From Spirochaetaceae bacterium UBA4077 (GTDB lineage: Bacteria > Spirochaetota > Spirochaetia > Treponematales > Rectinemataceae): a stretch of DNA of 21,647 nt. Made by a program: the position numbers and the translations under genes. Shown piece after piece: positions 14,852 to 21,647 of this stretch (its first letter is position 1; each line of letters starts with the position of its first letter). The notes under the pieces were generated by a model. It saw only the letters and a list, made by a program, of their open reading frames with translations. It was not told the DNA's origin and made no database searches. The DNA is taken from NCBI GenBank assembly GCA_002383375.1, contig DFYR01000018.1, positions 12,138 through 33,784 on the forward strand. The letters run 5' to 3'.

Positions 14852-14868
14852 TTGCAAATGATTCGCAA
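14852..14868 (-). promoter_or_regulatory. Candidate Zur box upstream of znuA
   Basis: TTGCGAATCATTTGCAA is an 8-1-8 palindrome with one mismatch, 16 bases before the znuA ATG. It has the same frame as the Fur box at 8574-8590 but GC-containing half-sites, as expected for a different Fur-family protein. A -10-like TATATT lies just upstream, so the site would cover the transcription start. Confidence 0.6.
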
Positions 14869-14958
14869 AAAATATACTACATCAATGGGGAGAAAGAAAG
14901 TAATTTCTGACTTAGAACGCTGCTTTTATGCTGCCAGGAAACAACTACAGAAAGAAAA

Positions 14959-15750
14959 TCAGATGAATCTGCTCGTGATCTTTCCCAAAATCAGCATAAA
15001 ACCAAAGGCTCCCGCGAAGGATAGAAGCGTACCCAGCCAGGGACCCAAGGGTGAGAAGAAAAGTGAAACCAGGGCGGCATATACAATTATATTCGAAGAG
15101 GAGAGTAAAAGAATCTTGCCGGTGGCCTGGGCGAAGAGTGTTCCCTGGCTCAGGCTGAGGATAACCATGGTAGAGGTCAAAACAGCCGGGAAGGTGGCCA
15201 GAACGCCTGTCATGTAGGGTGGGGCTGCCTGGGCTACAGCGACTGCTCCTGCGACAACGCTTCCGGCGAAGAAAGCCCGAAGGGCGATGATCTTCCAGGA
15301 AAACACAACAGGTTTCTTTTCTACCTTAGGCCTTCCCAGCCATCGATGCACAAGTAAAAAGAGTCCAATTGAAACGATACAATAAAAAGCCAGCGATACC
15401 AAAAGCCCCAGGGGCGGTAAAAGCACGATGACGATAAATGCCGCGATCGCCCAGGAAAAAAGCGCGAAGGACAGAGCAACCCATACTCCCCTACGCAGAA
15501 GAAAAATGAACACCGCCACAAAAATGCTGTCCACCATCATGCCCATCGGAACGCCGGCAGTGGCGGCAGCCGCGTATTCGGGCCCTCTGGTTATTCCCAT
15601 AAAGAGCAGGGATATGAGGAGGTTGGAAGGAAGGTTCGCTATAAGACCGGCTTTATGGCTGCCCAGACGCTCGCCCAGGACGGTCGCGAAGGCGATCCAG
15701 ATACCTGCGATAAAAAAGGAAAGTCCGATCTGTATCAGCACAGGGCTCAT
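14959..15750 (-). CDS. Two-fold-repeat integral membrane protein of unknown function
   Basis: A 263-residue protein made almost entirely of hydrophobic helices (about eight). I do not recognise a named family. The two halves look related: AGLIANLPSNLLISLLFMGI (about 34-53) in the first and TGVLATFPAVLTSTMVILSL in the second share G-hydrophobic-(I/L)-A-x-x-P, and each is followed by a small-residue helix. Internal duplication is typical of small transporters. The ATG overlaps the stop of the sensor gene upstream by four bases (ATGA) and has AGGAG six bases before it, so the two proteins are made together and may work together. A transport or sensor-partner role is inference. Confidence 0.8.
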   Translation of the reverse strand: MSPVLIQIGLSFFIAGIWIAFATVLGERLGSHKAGLIANLPSNLLISLLFMGITRGPEYAAAATAGVPMGMMVDSIFVAVFIFLLRRGVWVALSFALFSWAIAAFIVIVLLPPLGLLVSLAFYCIVSIGLFLLVHRWLGRPKVEKKPVVFSWKIIALRAFFAGSVVAGAVAVAQAAPPYMTGVLATFPAVLTSTMVILSLSQGTLFAQATGKILLLSSSNIIVYAALVSLFFSPLGPWLGTLLSFAGAFGFMLILGKITSRFI

Positions 15751-17555
15751 GCAGCACTCCTCAGGTACAGACTGCGGTTTTTTCCTTGGATCTTAGCCTC
15801 ATGTACCGCCTGATCGGTCCGATCCAGCAGGGAATCTCGGCTGTCTTCCTTACACAGCTCGGCAACGCCGACGCTTACGGTAATCGCCAAGGATTCGCTC
15901 GCATAGCCCCCGGAGCCCTTGCTGCGAAAATCCTCAAGTTCAAACCGCTTTCTGATTCGTTCCGCTGCCTTTAATGCCGCTTCGGCTCCTATGCCCGGCA
16001 GAACCACTGCCAGCCTATCCCCTCCCAGGCTGCATACTCTGTCGGTCTCCCTTGTATTCGCCTTCGCGATGGAGGCTAAACTGGCCATAACATCTTCCGG
16101 CTTCGTAGTTCCAAGGGAGTCGCTCAAGCTTCTGAAGTTGTCCACATCGATTAGGAGCAGGGAGAGCTGCGTCTTGTTCTGCCTTGTTTTTTCCAATAGA
16201 TCGTCCAGCTCGGTCATGAGATAACGTTTATTCGGAAGGCCTGTACTCTCATCGGTGAGATTGAGTGCGCCGTAATGAGCCTGTATCTTCTCCAGCCGTT
16301 CCGTTTCACTTTCCAACCGTCGGAACCGATCCGAGAGGGCAATCGAAAGTAGTACAGACTGCAAGGCTACGCCGATCGCACTGGAATTGATCGTCCAATA
16401 ATTCACCGGAAGGATTTTCAGGCCCATGAGCGCAAAGGCAAGCCCTCCGACTCCTAAGAATATCCAAGCGATGAAAAAATAAAGGGATGAGGGGAAGCCT
16501 TGTATGAGTCGGATAAATGCTGTTGCCGTACCAAGGATCGGAAGGATGATGCCCAGGTAGTGGGAGAGGGAAAAAGCGATATCATACCATTTCAGCAGGC
16601 CTGCTACGGATACCACCGCCCCGAGCGAGCCCAGTGAAAGAACGATGCGGTTCAATGAGGCGAGGCCGTCCTTGAGCCTGAGGAAGTAGGCAACGAAGAC
16701 AGAACCCCAGAGGAGCATTTGGCCAACCCAGAACCAGAGCAAGACCTGGTCAGTGCCGGGATTCTGGCCGAAAAGGGCTTTGGAGTATCCATGGAGAAAA
16801 AAGAGCCAGGCGCCGGCGGAGACTATGTACAGGGAGTAAAAGAGATAGCTCTTTTCCTTCAGGGAAAAGAACAATGCCAGACTGTACAGGAGCATCGCCG
16901 CCAGGACACCGAAAAGAACCCCATACAGCAGAAAATCCTTTTTGTCCTGCCCTCCCCTGGCGAGGCTGGTCTCGAGAAAGACTTCCACCTTCACATCGGT
17001 GGTCGATGAAAGCCTGATATAGCAATACTCATCCTCAAAAGCGGCCGGAGGAAGCTGGAAGACAAACTGTCGCGAGCTTGCTTCGCCTGGAAAGGCCTTT
17101 CGCAGGGCGCCGGATAAAAAAACGGTGAAGCCGCCCTCCGTTTTTGGCACATAGAAATCGATCTGGTCGAGGATAATCGAAAAGCTCGGCTTGACGACCA
17201 AGAGCCACTCCGGGCGGGGGCTGCTCGATGAGGCCCCGCTTTTTTCTCCCGACCCCTGCTGTGCCGAGCCCTGCCGCAGAACCTCGGGCAGCTTAAACCT
17301 GAGCCAGGTCACGGGCTTCTCGGTTCCTACCATGATCGCCTGCCCCTCGGCGGGAGAAAAAAGCGGGGCGCTTGCGTTGCCCTCAAGCTCTTCAACGCTG
17401 ATCGAAGGATCAGCATCGGCATAGAGCTCAGCAAAGGCTTGGAGCGGAATGCTGCTCACAGTTTCAGCAGCCGTATCTTGCGACCTGCTGCTTTGGGCAA
17501 AGGAAGGGATGGCCAACAGTGACGCGAAGATGGCCAATAGTGTCGTACTTTTCAT
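15747..17555 (-). CDS. 7TMR-DISM sensor with degenerate GGDEF domain
   Basis: A 602-residue protein. Signal peptide MKSTTLLAIFASLLAIPSFAQ, then a periplasmic sensory domain with VTWLRFKLP and FYVPKTEGGF (DISMED2-like, about 30-205), seven helices (about 210-405), a short coiled coil (RRLESETERLEKIQAHY) and a GGDEF-type domain (about 430-600). The active-site signature reads GGDRL instead of GG(D/E)EF, and the usual F-K-x-x-N-D is FRSLSD, so cyclase activity is doubtful. RETD lies exactly five residues before GGDRL, as in an RxxD inhibitory site. The ATG at 17555 is preferred over TTG at 17576, since it begins the signal peptide. The periplasmic domain contains a 19-bp inverted repeat. Confidence 0.88.
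   Translation of the reverse strand: MKSTTLLAIFASLLAIPSFAQSSRSQDTAAETVSSIPLQAFAELYADADPSISVEELEGNASAPLFSPAEGQAIMVGTEKPVTWLRFKLPEVLRQGSAQQGSGEKSGASSSSPRPEWLLVVKPSFSIILDQIDFYVPKTEGGFTVFLSGALRKAFPGEASSRQFVFQLPPAAFEDEYCYIRLSSTTDVKVEVFLETSLARGGQDKKDFLLYGVLFGVLAAMLLYSLALFFSLKEKSYLFYSLYIVSAGAWLFFLHGYSKALFGQNPGTDQVLLWFWVGQMLLWGSVFVAYFLRLKDGLASLNRIVLSLGSLGAVVSVAGLLKWYDIAFSLSHYLGIILPILGTATAFIRLIQGFPSSLYFFIAWIFLGVGGLAFALMGLKILPVNYWTINSSAIGVALQSVLLSIALSDRFRRLESETERLEKIQAHYGALNLTDESTGLPNKRYLMTELDDLLEKTRQNKTQLSLLLIDVDNFRSLSDSLGTTKPEDVMASLASIAKANTRETDRVCSLGGDRLAVVLPGIGAEAALKAAERIRKRFELEDFRSKGSGGYASESLAITVSVGVAELCKEDSRDSLLDRTDQAVHEAKIQGKNRSLYLRSAA
17233..17369. repeat. Perfect 19-bp inverted repeat flanking 99 bp, inside the sensor gene
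   Basis: Arms GCCCCGCTTTTTTCTCCCG (17233-17251) and CGGGAGAAAAAAGCGGGGC (17351-17369) are exact reverse complements, separated by 99 bases. They code for APLFSPA and SGEKSGA in the periplasmic domain. The inner length is a multiple of three, and reading it inverted in the gene's frame gives no stop codon. Confidence 0.9.
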
Positions 17556-17651
17556 AATCGCCGCTAAGTATAACAAATTACAGACATCGAAGGAATCATT
17601 AGTTCCTCGAACCTTGTTGCAGAATAGGTCGCCCGAATCAAAGATTTATAG

Positions 17652-17657
17652 TATAGT
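17652..17657 (+). promoter_or_regulatory. -10 element directly before the trpR-like start
   Basis: TATAGT is followed by six bases (AGTACC) and the ATG at 17664, and no ribosome site is present; a leaderless transcript is likely. No good -35 is seen. An imperfect inverted repeat AGGAA / TTCCT (17591-17607) in the divergent region includes GAACTA on the minus strand, which resembles a TrpR half-site and may be an operator. Confidence 0.35.
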
Positions 17658-17663
17658 AGTACC

Positions 17664-18005
17664 ATGCCTCGGAATCCCGAACTGATGCGCCGGAACATGA
17701 GAGAAATAGCCCTCGCCCTGGAAGGCGCCGACGCGAATCTTATCGAAAATTTCCTCTATTCACTCTTCACTCCTTCGGAGGCCGACGAAATGGCTAAGCG
17801 CTGGGCTTTGGTAAAGCGCCTGGCCGAAGGCAAACCGCAGCGAAAGATAGCCGAAGAACTGGGATTGTCTTTATGCAAGATCACCCGGGGTTCCAGGGAG
17901 CTAAAAAAAGAGGGAGCCGCCTTCAGGATTCTTCTTGACAGGCTCAAGGAGAAGGCCGATCAGAATCTCCACGACCGGGATCAGGGTGATTGGGGCGAAG
18001 ATTAA
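17664..18005 (+). CDS. TrpR-family transcriptional repressor
   Basis: A 113-residue helical DNA-binding protein. LFTPSEADEMAKRW (34-47) and QRKIAEELGLSLCKITRGSRELK (59-81) align with the E. coli Trp repressor core, including the ITRGS turn. Residues matching the tryptophan contacts Thr44, Arg54 and Arg84 are kept (Thr36, Arg46, Arg75), while Ser88 is Glu, so binding of tryptophan or a related ligand is plausible but unproven. No trp biosynthesis genes are nearby; it is divergent from the sensor gene. It could instead belong to the YerC branch of the family, whose ligand is unclear. Its stop codon overlaps the stop of the opposite-strand tRNA thiolase. Confidence 0.82.
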   Translation: MPRNPELMRRNMREIALALEGADANLIENFLYSLFTPSEADEMAKRWALVKRLAEGKPQRKIAEELGLSLCKITRGSRELKKEGAAFRILLDRLKEKADQNLHDRDQGDWGED

Positions 18006-18835
18006 GTCTCGCCCTCCTGATCCAGATCCAGCACCCTTGAGGAAAATCCCTGTCCTCCGGGCAGGTATTCGAGGTTTATCTTTCCCGTCGATTCGAAAAG
18101 CCTGCGTTTCATGCTTCCCGAATTGCCCGTAAGTAGCGCTACCCTCGCGCGAACCTCCCGGCGTTTCGATTCGCTCCCATAGCCGCAGGTGCATACCGTC
18201 GACATGTAGCCCCTATCCCTTCCGTACTCTATAAGCTGGCGCTCCTCGCAGAGTATAAGGGGACGGATGATCGAAAGGGGGTATTTCCTGTAGCGCAGGA
18301 GGGGGAGCATGCCCCCTATTTCGCCCTTGTAAAGCATATTCATGAGCAGGGTTTCCACCGCGTCGTCCAGATGATGTCCCAGGGCGATTTTGTTGAAGCC
18401 ATGTTCCATGGCATAGCGGATGAGCTCGGTCCGGCGCTGGGTGGAGCACCAGTAGCAGTTCATCGAGCGGCCTGGTTTTAAACGGCCTTGAACCGATACG
18501 GTGATCGCCTCGAAGGGGATATCCCAGGATCCAAGCAGGGACGCCAGGGTTTTCGGCGTTGTCGGATCGCCGAATTCAGTGGCGACATGGAGCGCCTGGA
18601 GTTCGTAGCCGACAGGCCACCAGCGCCGCTTAGCCCCCAGATCGCAGGCCAGGGCCATTGAGTCCTTGCCACCCGAGACCGCCAGCAGAATCCTGTCACC
18701 TTCCTCGATCATGGCATAGCGTCGTAGGGCTACCTCGACAAGCTTGTCCACAGCGCCCGAAGCACCCCGCGAGGACAGTCGCCTGGCCTCACGGTTCAAG
18801 GGCAGAGGATCAGCAGCTCCCATTGTTCTATCCAT
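18002..18835 (-). CDS. TtcA-like tRNA thiolation enzyme (PP-loop ATPase)
   Basis: A 277-residue cytoplasmic enzyme of the TtcA/TilS superfamily. The ATP pyrophosphatase loop is SGGKDS (54-59). CYWC (Cys127, Cys130) and a later cysteine pair in VCTCGYG (Cys215, Cys217) provide the ligands expected for a [4Fe-4S] cluster; ALGHHLDDAVETLLMN is the conserved central helix, and SIIRPLILCEE precedes the last cysteines. TtcA makes 2-thiocytidine at position 32 of some tRNAs. C-terminal to the cysteines, ESKRREVRARVALL is basic and probably binds RNA. ATG at 18835; a second ATG four codons later is possible. Thiolation of a different base by a relative cannot be excluded. Confidence 0.82.
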   Translation of the reverse strand: MDRTMGAADPLPLNREARRLSSRGASGAVDKLVEVALRRYAMIEEGDRILLAVSGGKDSMALACDLGAKRRWWPVGYELQALHVATEFGDPTTPKTLASLLGSWDIPFEAITVSVQGRLKPGRSMNCYWCSTQRRTELIRYAMEHGFNKIALGHHLDDAVETLLMNMLYKGEIGGMLPLLRYRKYPLSIIRPLILCEERQLIEYGRDRGYMSTVCTCGYGSESKRREVRARVALLTGNSGSMKRRLFESTGKINLEYLPGGQGFSSRVLDLDQEGET

Positions 18836-18943
18836 CCTTATGTCTTTTTCCGAATTCAGCGCTGGGCTCCATAAAAAAGGCAGAGGCGCTTCCCATGAAG
18901 CAGCCCCCGCCTTAATAGAATACGAAAAACGCGGGTTTAGGAA

Positions 18944-18959
18944 AGCCCCTTGCAGGGCT
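18944..18959 (-). terminator. Weak hairpin after the dipeptidase gene
   Basis: AGCCC and GGGCT pair across six bases, 16 bases beyond the dipeptidase stop; on the minus strand TTT follows. It is a plausible but weak terminator, since the T-tract is short. Confidence 0.3.
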
Positions 18960-18974
18960 GAGCCCTAAGCTACC

Positions 18975-20177
18975 TTATTTCCAGACCTGAGAGCACACCC
19001 TGAGGATGTTGCCTCCCAGGACCTTGCGAATGTCTTCTTCGCTGTAGCCGTGGGCCACAAGCCAGCGCACCACGTTCTTGGACGCTTCCCTGGGATTTTC
19101 CATGCCTTTGACATAGTCCACCCTGGGGTAGTCGTCTTCCAGGTTCTTGGTCTGGCCGGTGGAGAGGAACTTGGCGAAGATGCGGTGCAGTCCCGCATGG
19201 TCGCCGAAGTTCGTGTCCGGGCCGAAGCAGACGTGATCGATTCCCACAAGATTCACCATGTACTCGAAATGTTCCATGATGGAATCCAGGTCGTGGGTTC
19301 TGTGGTTGTAGGTGATGGTCGTGTGGGGAGCCGCTTCGACGCCCAGCACCCCGCCCTTGGCAGCTATGGCCTTCAAGGTCTCGTCCGCCGCCAGGCGCCT
19401 GGATTTCCAGAGGGTCTTGGCACCCGTATGGGACATGCAGATCGGCACGGCAGACAGTTCGGCCGCGTCGATGGCCGTAAGGGTGGACGAGTGGGATACG
19501 TCGATCAGCATGCCCACCTTGTTCATCCGCTTGACCACCTCGCGCCCGAAGGCGGTGAGGCCCGCGTCCCTGTCTTCCTTGAGGCCGCTGCCCACTGCGT
19601 TGGACTCGGAATAGGTGAGCCCCATGAGCCGCACGCCCAGGCCGTAGAGGATGTCGATCCTGTCCAGTTCGTTTTCGATGGGCATGGCCCCCTCGATGCA
19701 GGCTACCCAGGCCAGCTTGCCTTCCTTGTGCGCCCTGCGGATATCGTCCACCCTCTTGCAGTGGATGGCGAAGTCTTGGTGAGCGATATCGCACAACCTC
19801 ATCCCGAGATCGTGAACGACGTCGGTGAATTTCCAGCCGTTGTGCGATGTTATGACGCAGGAGCCGTTCATCATGTTGTCGAAAATGCAGTCCAGGTAGG
19901 ACTCGGCAAGGGCGTCGTAGGCGCAGGACTGGCGGCCGGCGTGGCGGAGCGTCCGGTATTCGTTTAGATCGAGGGGGTTGTACACGGGATGCTCGTGCAT
20001 CGAGATGCAGATGTTTTCCTTGGCGATATTCAAGGCCTGCTTTTCCTGTTCCGGGCTCAAGGGATAGAGGTATTCAGGCACCCTGTCCTTGGGGCTGAGT
20101 GCGAATTCCTGGTAATCCTGGCCCGGCACGAGGTAATCGTAGGCCTTATATCCTGTATACGCGGTTTTGATTCCCAT
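18975..20177 (-). CDS. Membrane dipeptidase-like metallohydrolase (peptidase family M19)
   Basis: A 400-residue TIM-barrel metallohydrolase of the renal dipeptidase family. Most metal and catalytic positions are recognisable: Glu162 in IEGAMP, His229 in LIDVSHSS, His250 in CMSHTGAK and Asp321 in CFGPDTNFGDH. The first motif, normally His-x-Asp, reads His61-Glu-His63, as in the wider amidohydrolase superfamily. No signal peptide is seen, so it is probably cytoplasmic. It starts 15 bases after the stop of a peptide-type binding protein, with AAGG in the gap, so its likely job is to cleave imported dipeptides or a related amide. Substrate is unknown. Confidence 0.87.
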   Translation of the reverse strand: MGIKTAYTGYKAYDYLVPGQDYQEFALSPKDRVPEYLYPLSPEQEKQALNIAKENICISMHEHPVYNPLDLNEYRTLRHAGRQSCAYDALAESYLDCIFDNMMNGSCVITSHNGWKFTDVVHDLGMRLCDIAHQDFAIHCKRVDDIRRAHKEGKLAWVACIEGAMPIENELDRIDILYGLGVRLMGLTYSESNAVGSGLKEDRDAGLTAFGREVVKRMNKVGMLIDVSHSSTLTAIDAAELSAVPICMSHTGAKTLWKSRRLAADETLKAIAAKGGVLGVEAAPHTTITYNHRTHDLDSIMEHFEYMVNLVGIDHVCFGPDTNFGDHAGLHRIFAKFLSTGQTKNLEDDYPRVDYVKGMENPREASKNVVRWLVAHGYSEEDIRKVLGGNILRVCSQVWK

Positions 20178-20192
20178 TATGCTGCCTTATCC

Positions 20193-21647
20193 TTATTTCT
20201 TCGGTGTAATTTTAAGCAGGGATCCCAAGGTCAGGGTTCCGTTGAAGGAGAAGTAATAGGGCACGTATCCTTCGAACTTGGCGCTGGTGATGTAGGTCAG
20301 GTTGGGCACCCAGACGGAGATGGTGGGAACGAGATCAACAACCACCTTCTGCGCCTCGTCCATGGGTTTTACCGTGGCGGGGATGGAGGGCGATTCCTTG
20401 GAGGCCTTGGCCCACTTCTCCAGGTCCTCGTCGAAGAAGCCGGGGTAGTTGAGGAAGGCGCCCTTGCCGTAGAGGTTGTAGAAGGAATCGTAGATGACGA
20501 CGATGGCTCCCCACTGGACGAAGGTGGCCTCGTATTCCTTGGACACGTTCTGGCGATCCATGAAGACCTGCCTGTCCACGGGGTCTAGCACGATGTCGAT
20601 GCCCGCCTTGGCCGCGTCTTCTTTGATGATCCTCATGGACTTGTCGTAGTCCGACCTGGTGGCTTCGTACGTCACCCTGATCGAGAGCTTTTTGCCGTTC
20701 TTCTCGAAGAATCCGTCTCCGTTGGTATCCGCGTAGCCAGCGGATTTAAGGGTTTTCTTAGCCTCTTCAAGGTTAAAGGCGGGATATTGGATATTGGATT
20801 TCGTGAATTCCTTGTAGATCGGGGAAACAGGACCATACATGGGAACGCCGGCGCCTTCCAGGGCCAGCCGCACGATCTTGGGTCTGTCCACGGTCATGGC
20901 CAGGGCGCGCCGCACCGCAACATCGGCCAGGAACTCGCTCTTCTTGGTGTTGAGGCTCATGTAGGCGTAGCCAGGGGACTGGACGTCGTAGACGTTGAAG
21001 TTCTTGTTGTTCCTGAACTGGGCGGCCAGAGAGGGAAGAATCTGCCGGGTGGCGGAATCGATCTCGCCGGTTCTCAACGCGAGGGCGAGAGAGTTCTCGT
21101 CCTTGTAGACCCTGTAGATGATCCTATCGATCGTGGGGGTCCCCATGGAAGCGGGCCAGTCGGGATTGCGCACGGCGATGTAGTACTCGCCCTTCTTGAA
21201 CTCGCCCATCTTGTATGGACCCAGGCCCACGACGCCGGTGGATTCGTAGTTGAACGCCATAGGGTTGGTGACCTTTTCGAAAATGTGCTTGGGCATGGGG
21301 CTCACCCAGTACATCATGACGTCGAGGAATCCCACCTGGGGATTGACAAGCTTGTACTCCACGGTCAGCGGATCGAGCACCTTGGCGGATTTGACGTTGC
21401 TATACCTCGTGTTCTGGAACAAGGAGTATTTCATCAGATATTCGCCGGTGAACACCACGTCCTCGGCCGTGAAGGGAACCCCGTCGTGCCACTTGAGCCC
21501 GGGCCTGACGTGGAGGATAAAGGTGGTTGAGTTGTCCTTTATCTCGAAGCTCTCGAAGAGATGGGGCTTTATCTGACCGTCCGTATCCATGTAGCCGAAG
21601 CGGGGCATGACGGCTTCCATCAGCGCCGAAGCGTTGATGTCGTTGGA
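20193..21647 (-). CDS. Peptide/nickel-type ABC transporter substrate-binding protein (family 5), cut by right edge
   Basis: The last 484 residues of an SBP family 5 protein; the signal peptide and perhaps 50-80 residues lie outside the window. The frame stays open to the edge, reading SNDINASALMEAVMPRFGYM, so the ATG at 21620 is internal. Family features are FILHVRPGLKWHDGVPFTAE, GVVGLGPYKM and RRALAMTVDRPKIV. A calcium-loop-like DTNGDGFFEKNGK occurs near the middle. Such proteins capture oligopeptides, dipeptides or other solutes for a two-permease, two-ATPase importer, presumably encoded beyond the edge. The adjacent M19 dipeptidase favours a peptide ligand. Confidence 0.92.
   Translation of the reverse strand, partial: SNDINASALMEAVMPRFGYMDTDGQIKPHLFESFEIKDNSTTFILHVRPGLKWHDGVPFTAEDVVFTGEYLMKYSLFQNTRYSNVKSAKVLDPLTVEYKLVNPQVGFLDVMMYWVSPMPKHIFEKVTNPMAFNYESTGVVGLGPYKMGEFKKGEYYIAVRNPDWPASMGTPTIDRIIYRVYKDENSLALALRTGEIDSATRQILPSLAAQFRNNKNFNVYDVQSPGYAYMSLNTKKSEFLADVAVRRALAMTVDRPKIVRLALEGAGVPMYGPVSPIYKEFTKSNIQYPAFNLEEAKKTLKSAGYADTNGDGFFEKNGKKLSIRVTYEATRSDYDKSMRIIKEDAAKAGIDIVLDPVDRQVFMDRQNVSKEYEATFVQWGAIVVIYDSFYNLYGKGAFLNYPGFFDEDLEKWAKASKESPSIPATVKPMDEAQKVVVDLVPTISVWVPNLTYITSAKFEGYVPYYFSFNGTLTLGSLLKITPKK

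Noticed and set aside
14836..14868. Longer znuA starting at TTG 14868
   Set aside because: The extra 11 codons are the Zur-like palindrome and leader; the ATG at 14835 has a ribosome site and begins a normal signal peptide.
17191..17424. Plus-strand open frame across the inverted repeat as a separate small gene
   Set aside because: It lies antisense within the sensor gene and shows no domain. Its importance is only that it shows the inverted interior to be free of stops.
12997..18104. Shared 13-base string TTCGAAAAGCCTG at 12997-13009 and 18092-18104 as a dispersed repeat
   Set aside because: Both copies code for Arg-Leu-Phe-Glu in minus-strand genes with no similarity beyond the string, so chance codon use explains it.
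19050..19967. 305-codon plus-strand open frame
   Set aside because: Antisense to the M19 dipeptidase; rich in Gly, His and Val as expected from the complement of a GC-rich coding strand, with no domain seen.

Overview
The window reads as a chromosomal segment of an anaerobic or microaerophilic Gram-negative-type bacterium of fairly high GC (mid-50s percent by eye). My best guess is a spirochaete of the Treponema/Spirochaeta kind. The basis is the gene mix (7TMR-DISM sensor, FeoAB iron uptake, NimA-like and nitroreductase enzymes, lipoprotein binding proteins) and the palindromic intergenic repeats. This is inference: there is no rRNA or other marker gene here.

Layout. (1) Bases 1-4827, all on the minus strand and closely spaced, read right to left: a MATE efflux pump, an iron-type alcohol dehydrogenase, a NimA-like flavin-binding protein, a nitroreductase, a YczE-type membrane protein and the first codons of a ZIP-family metal transporter cut by the left edge. 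(2) Bases 4975-7280: a complete polar amino-acid ABC importer (binding lipoprotein, permease, ATPase) with a recognisable promoter. (3) Bases 7509-8398: a divergent pair, a yeast-Xpt1/Hpt1-like purine phosphoribosyltransferase and a three-helix PQ-loop-like protein; both promoters appear to place +1 at the start codon. (4) Bases 8562-11475: a Fur-controlled fur-feoA-feoB ferrous-iron operon, bordered on both sides by copies of one palindromic repeat. (5) Bases 11643-14868: a zinc operon znuA-znuC-znuB-zur running toward the iron operon, with a Zur-like operator before znuA. (6) Bases 14959-17555: a periplasmic-sensing 7TMR-DISM protein with a degenerate GGDEF domain, overlapping by four bases a two-fold-repeat membrane protein. 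(7) Bases 17664-18005: a TrpR-family repressor, tail-to-tail with (8) a TtcA-like tRNA thiolase (18002-18835). (9) Bases 18975-21647: an M19 dipeptidase following a peptide-type ABC binding protein cut by the right edge.

How it fits together. The centre is a metal-homeostasis block in which two Fur-family regulators each sit with the importer they probably control, using operators of the same 8-1-8 geometry that differ mainly at positions 4 and 5 of each half-site. The most unusual signal is a perfect 19-bp inverted repeat inside the sensor gene (17233-17369). It flanks 99 bp whose inversion would keep the reading frame open, so it is a candidate intragenic inversion switch in the sensory domain. 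No CRISPR array, tRNA, rRNA, transposase or phage gene was seen, and no gene-free stretch exceeds 300 bases.
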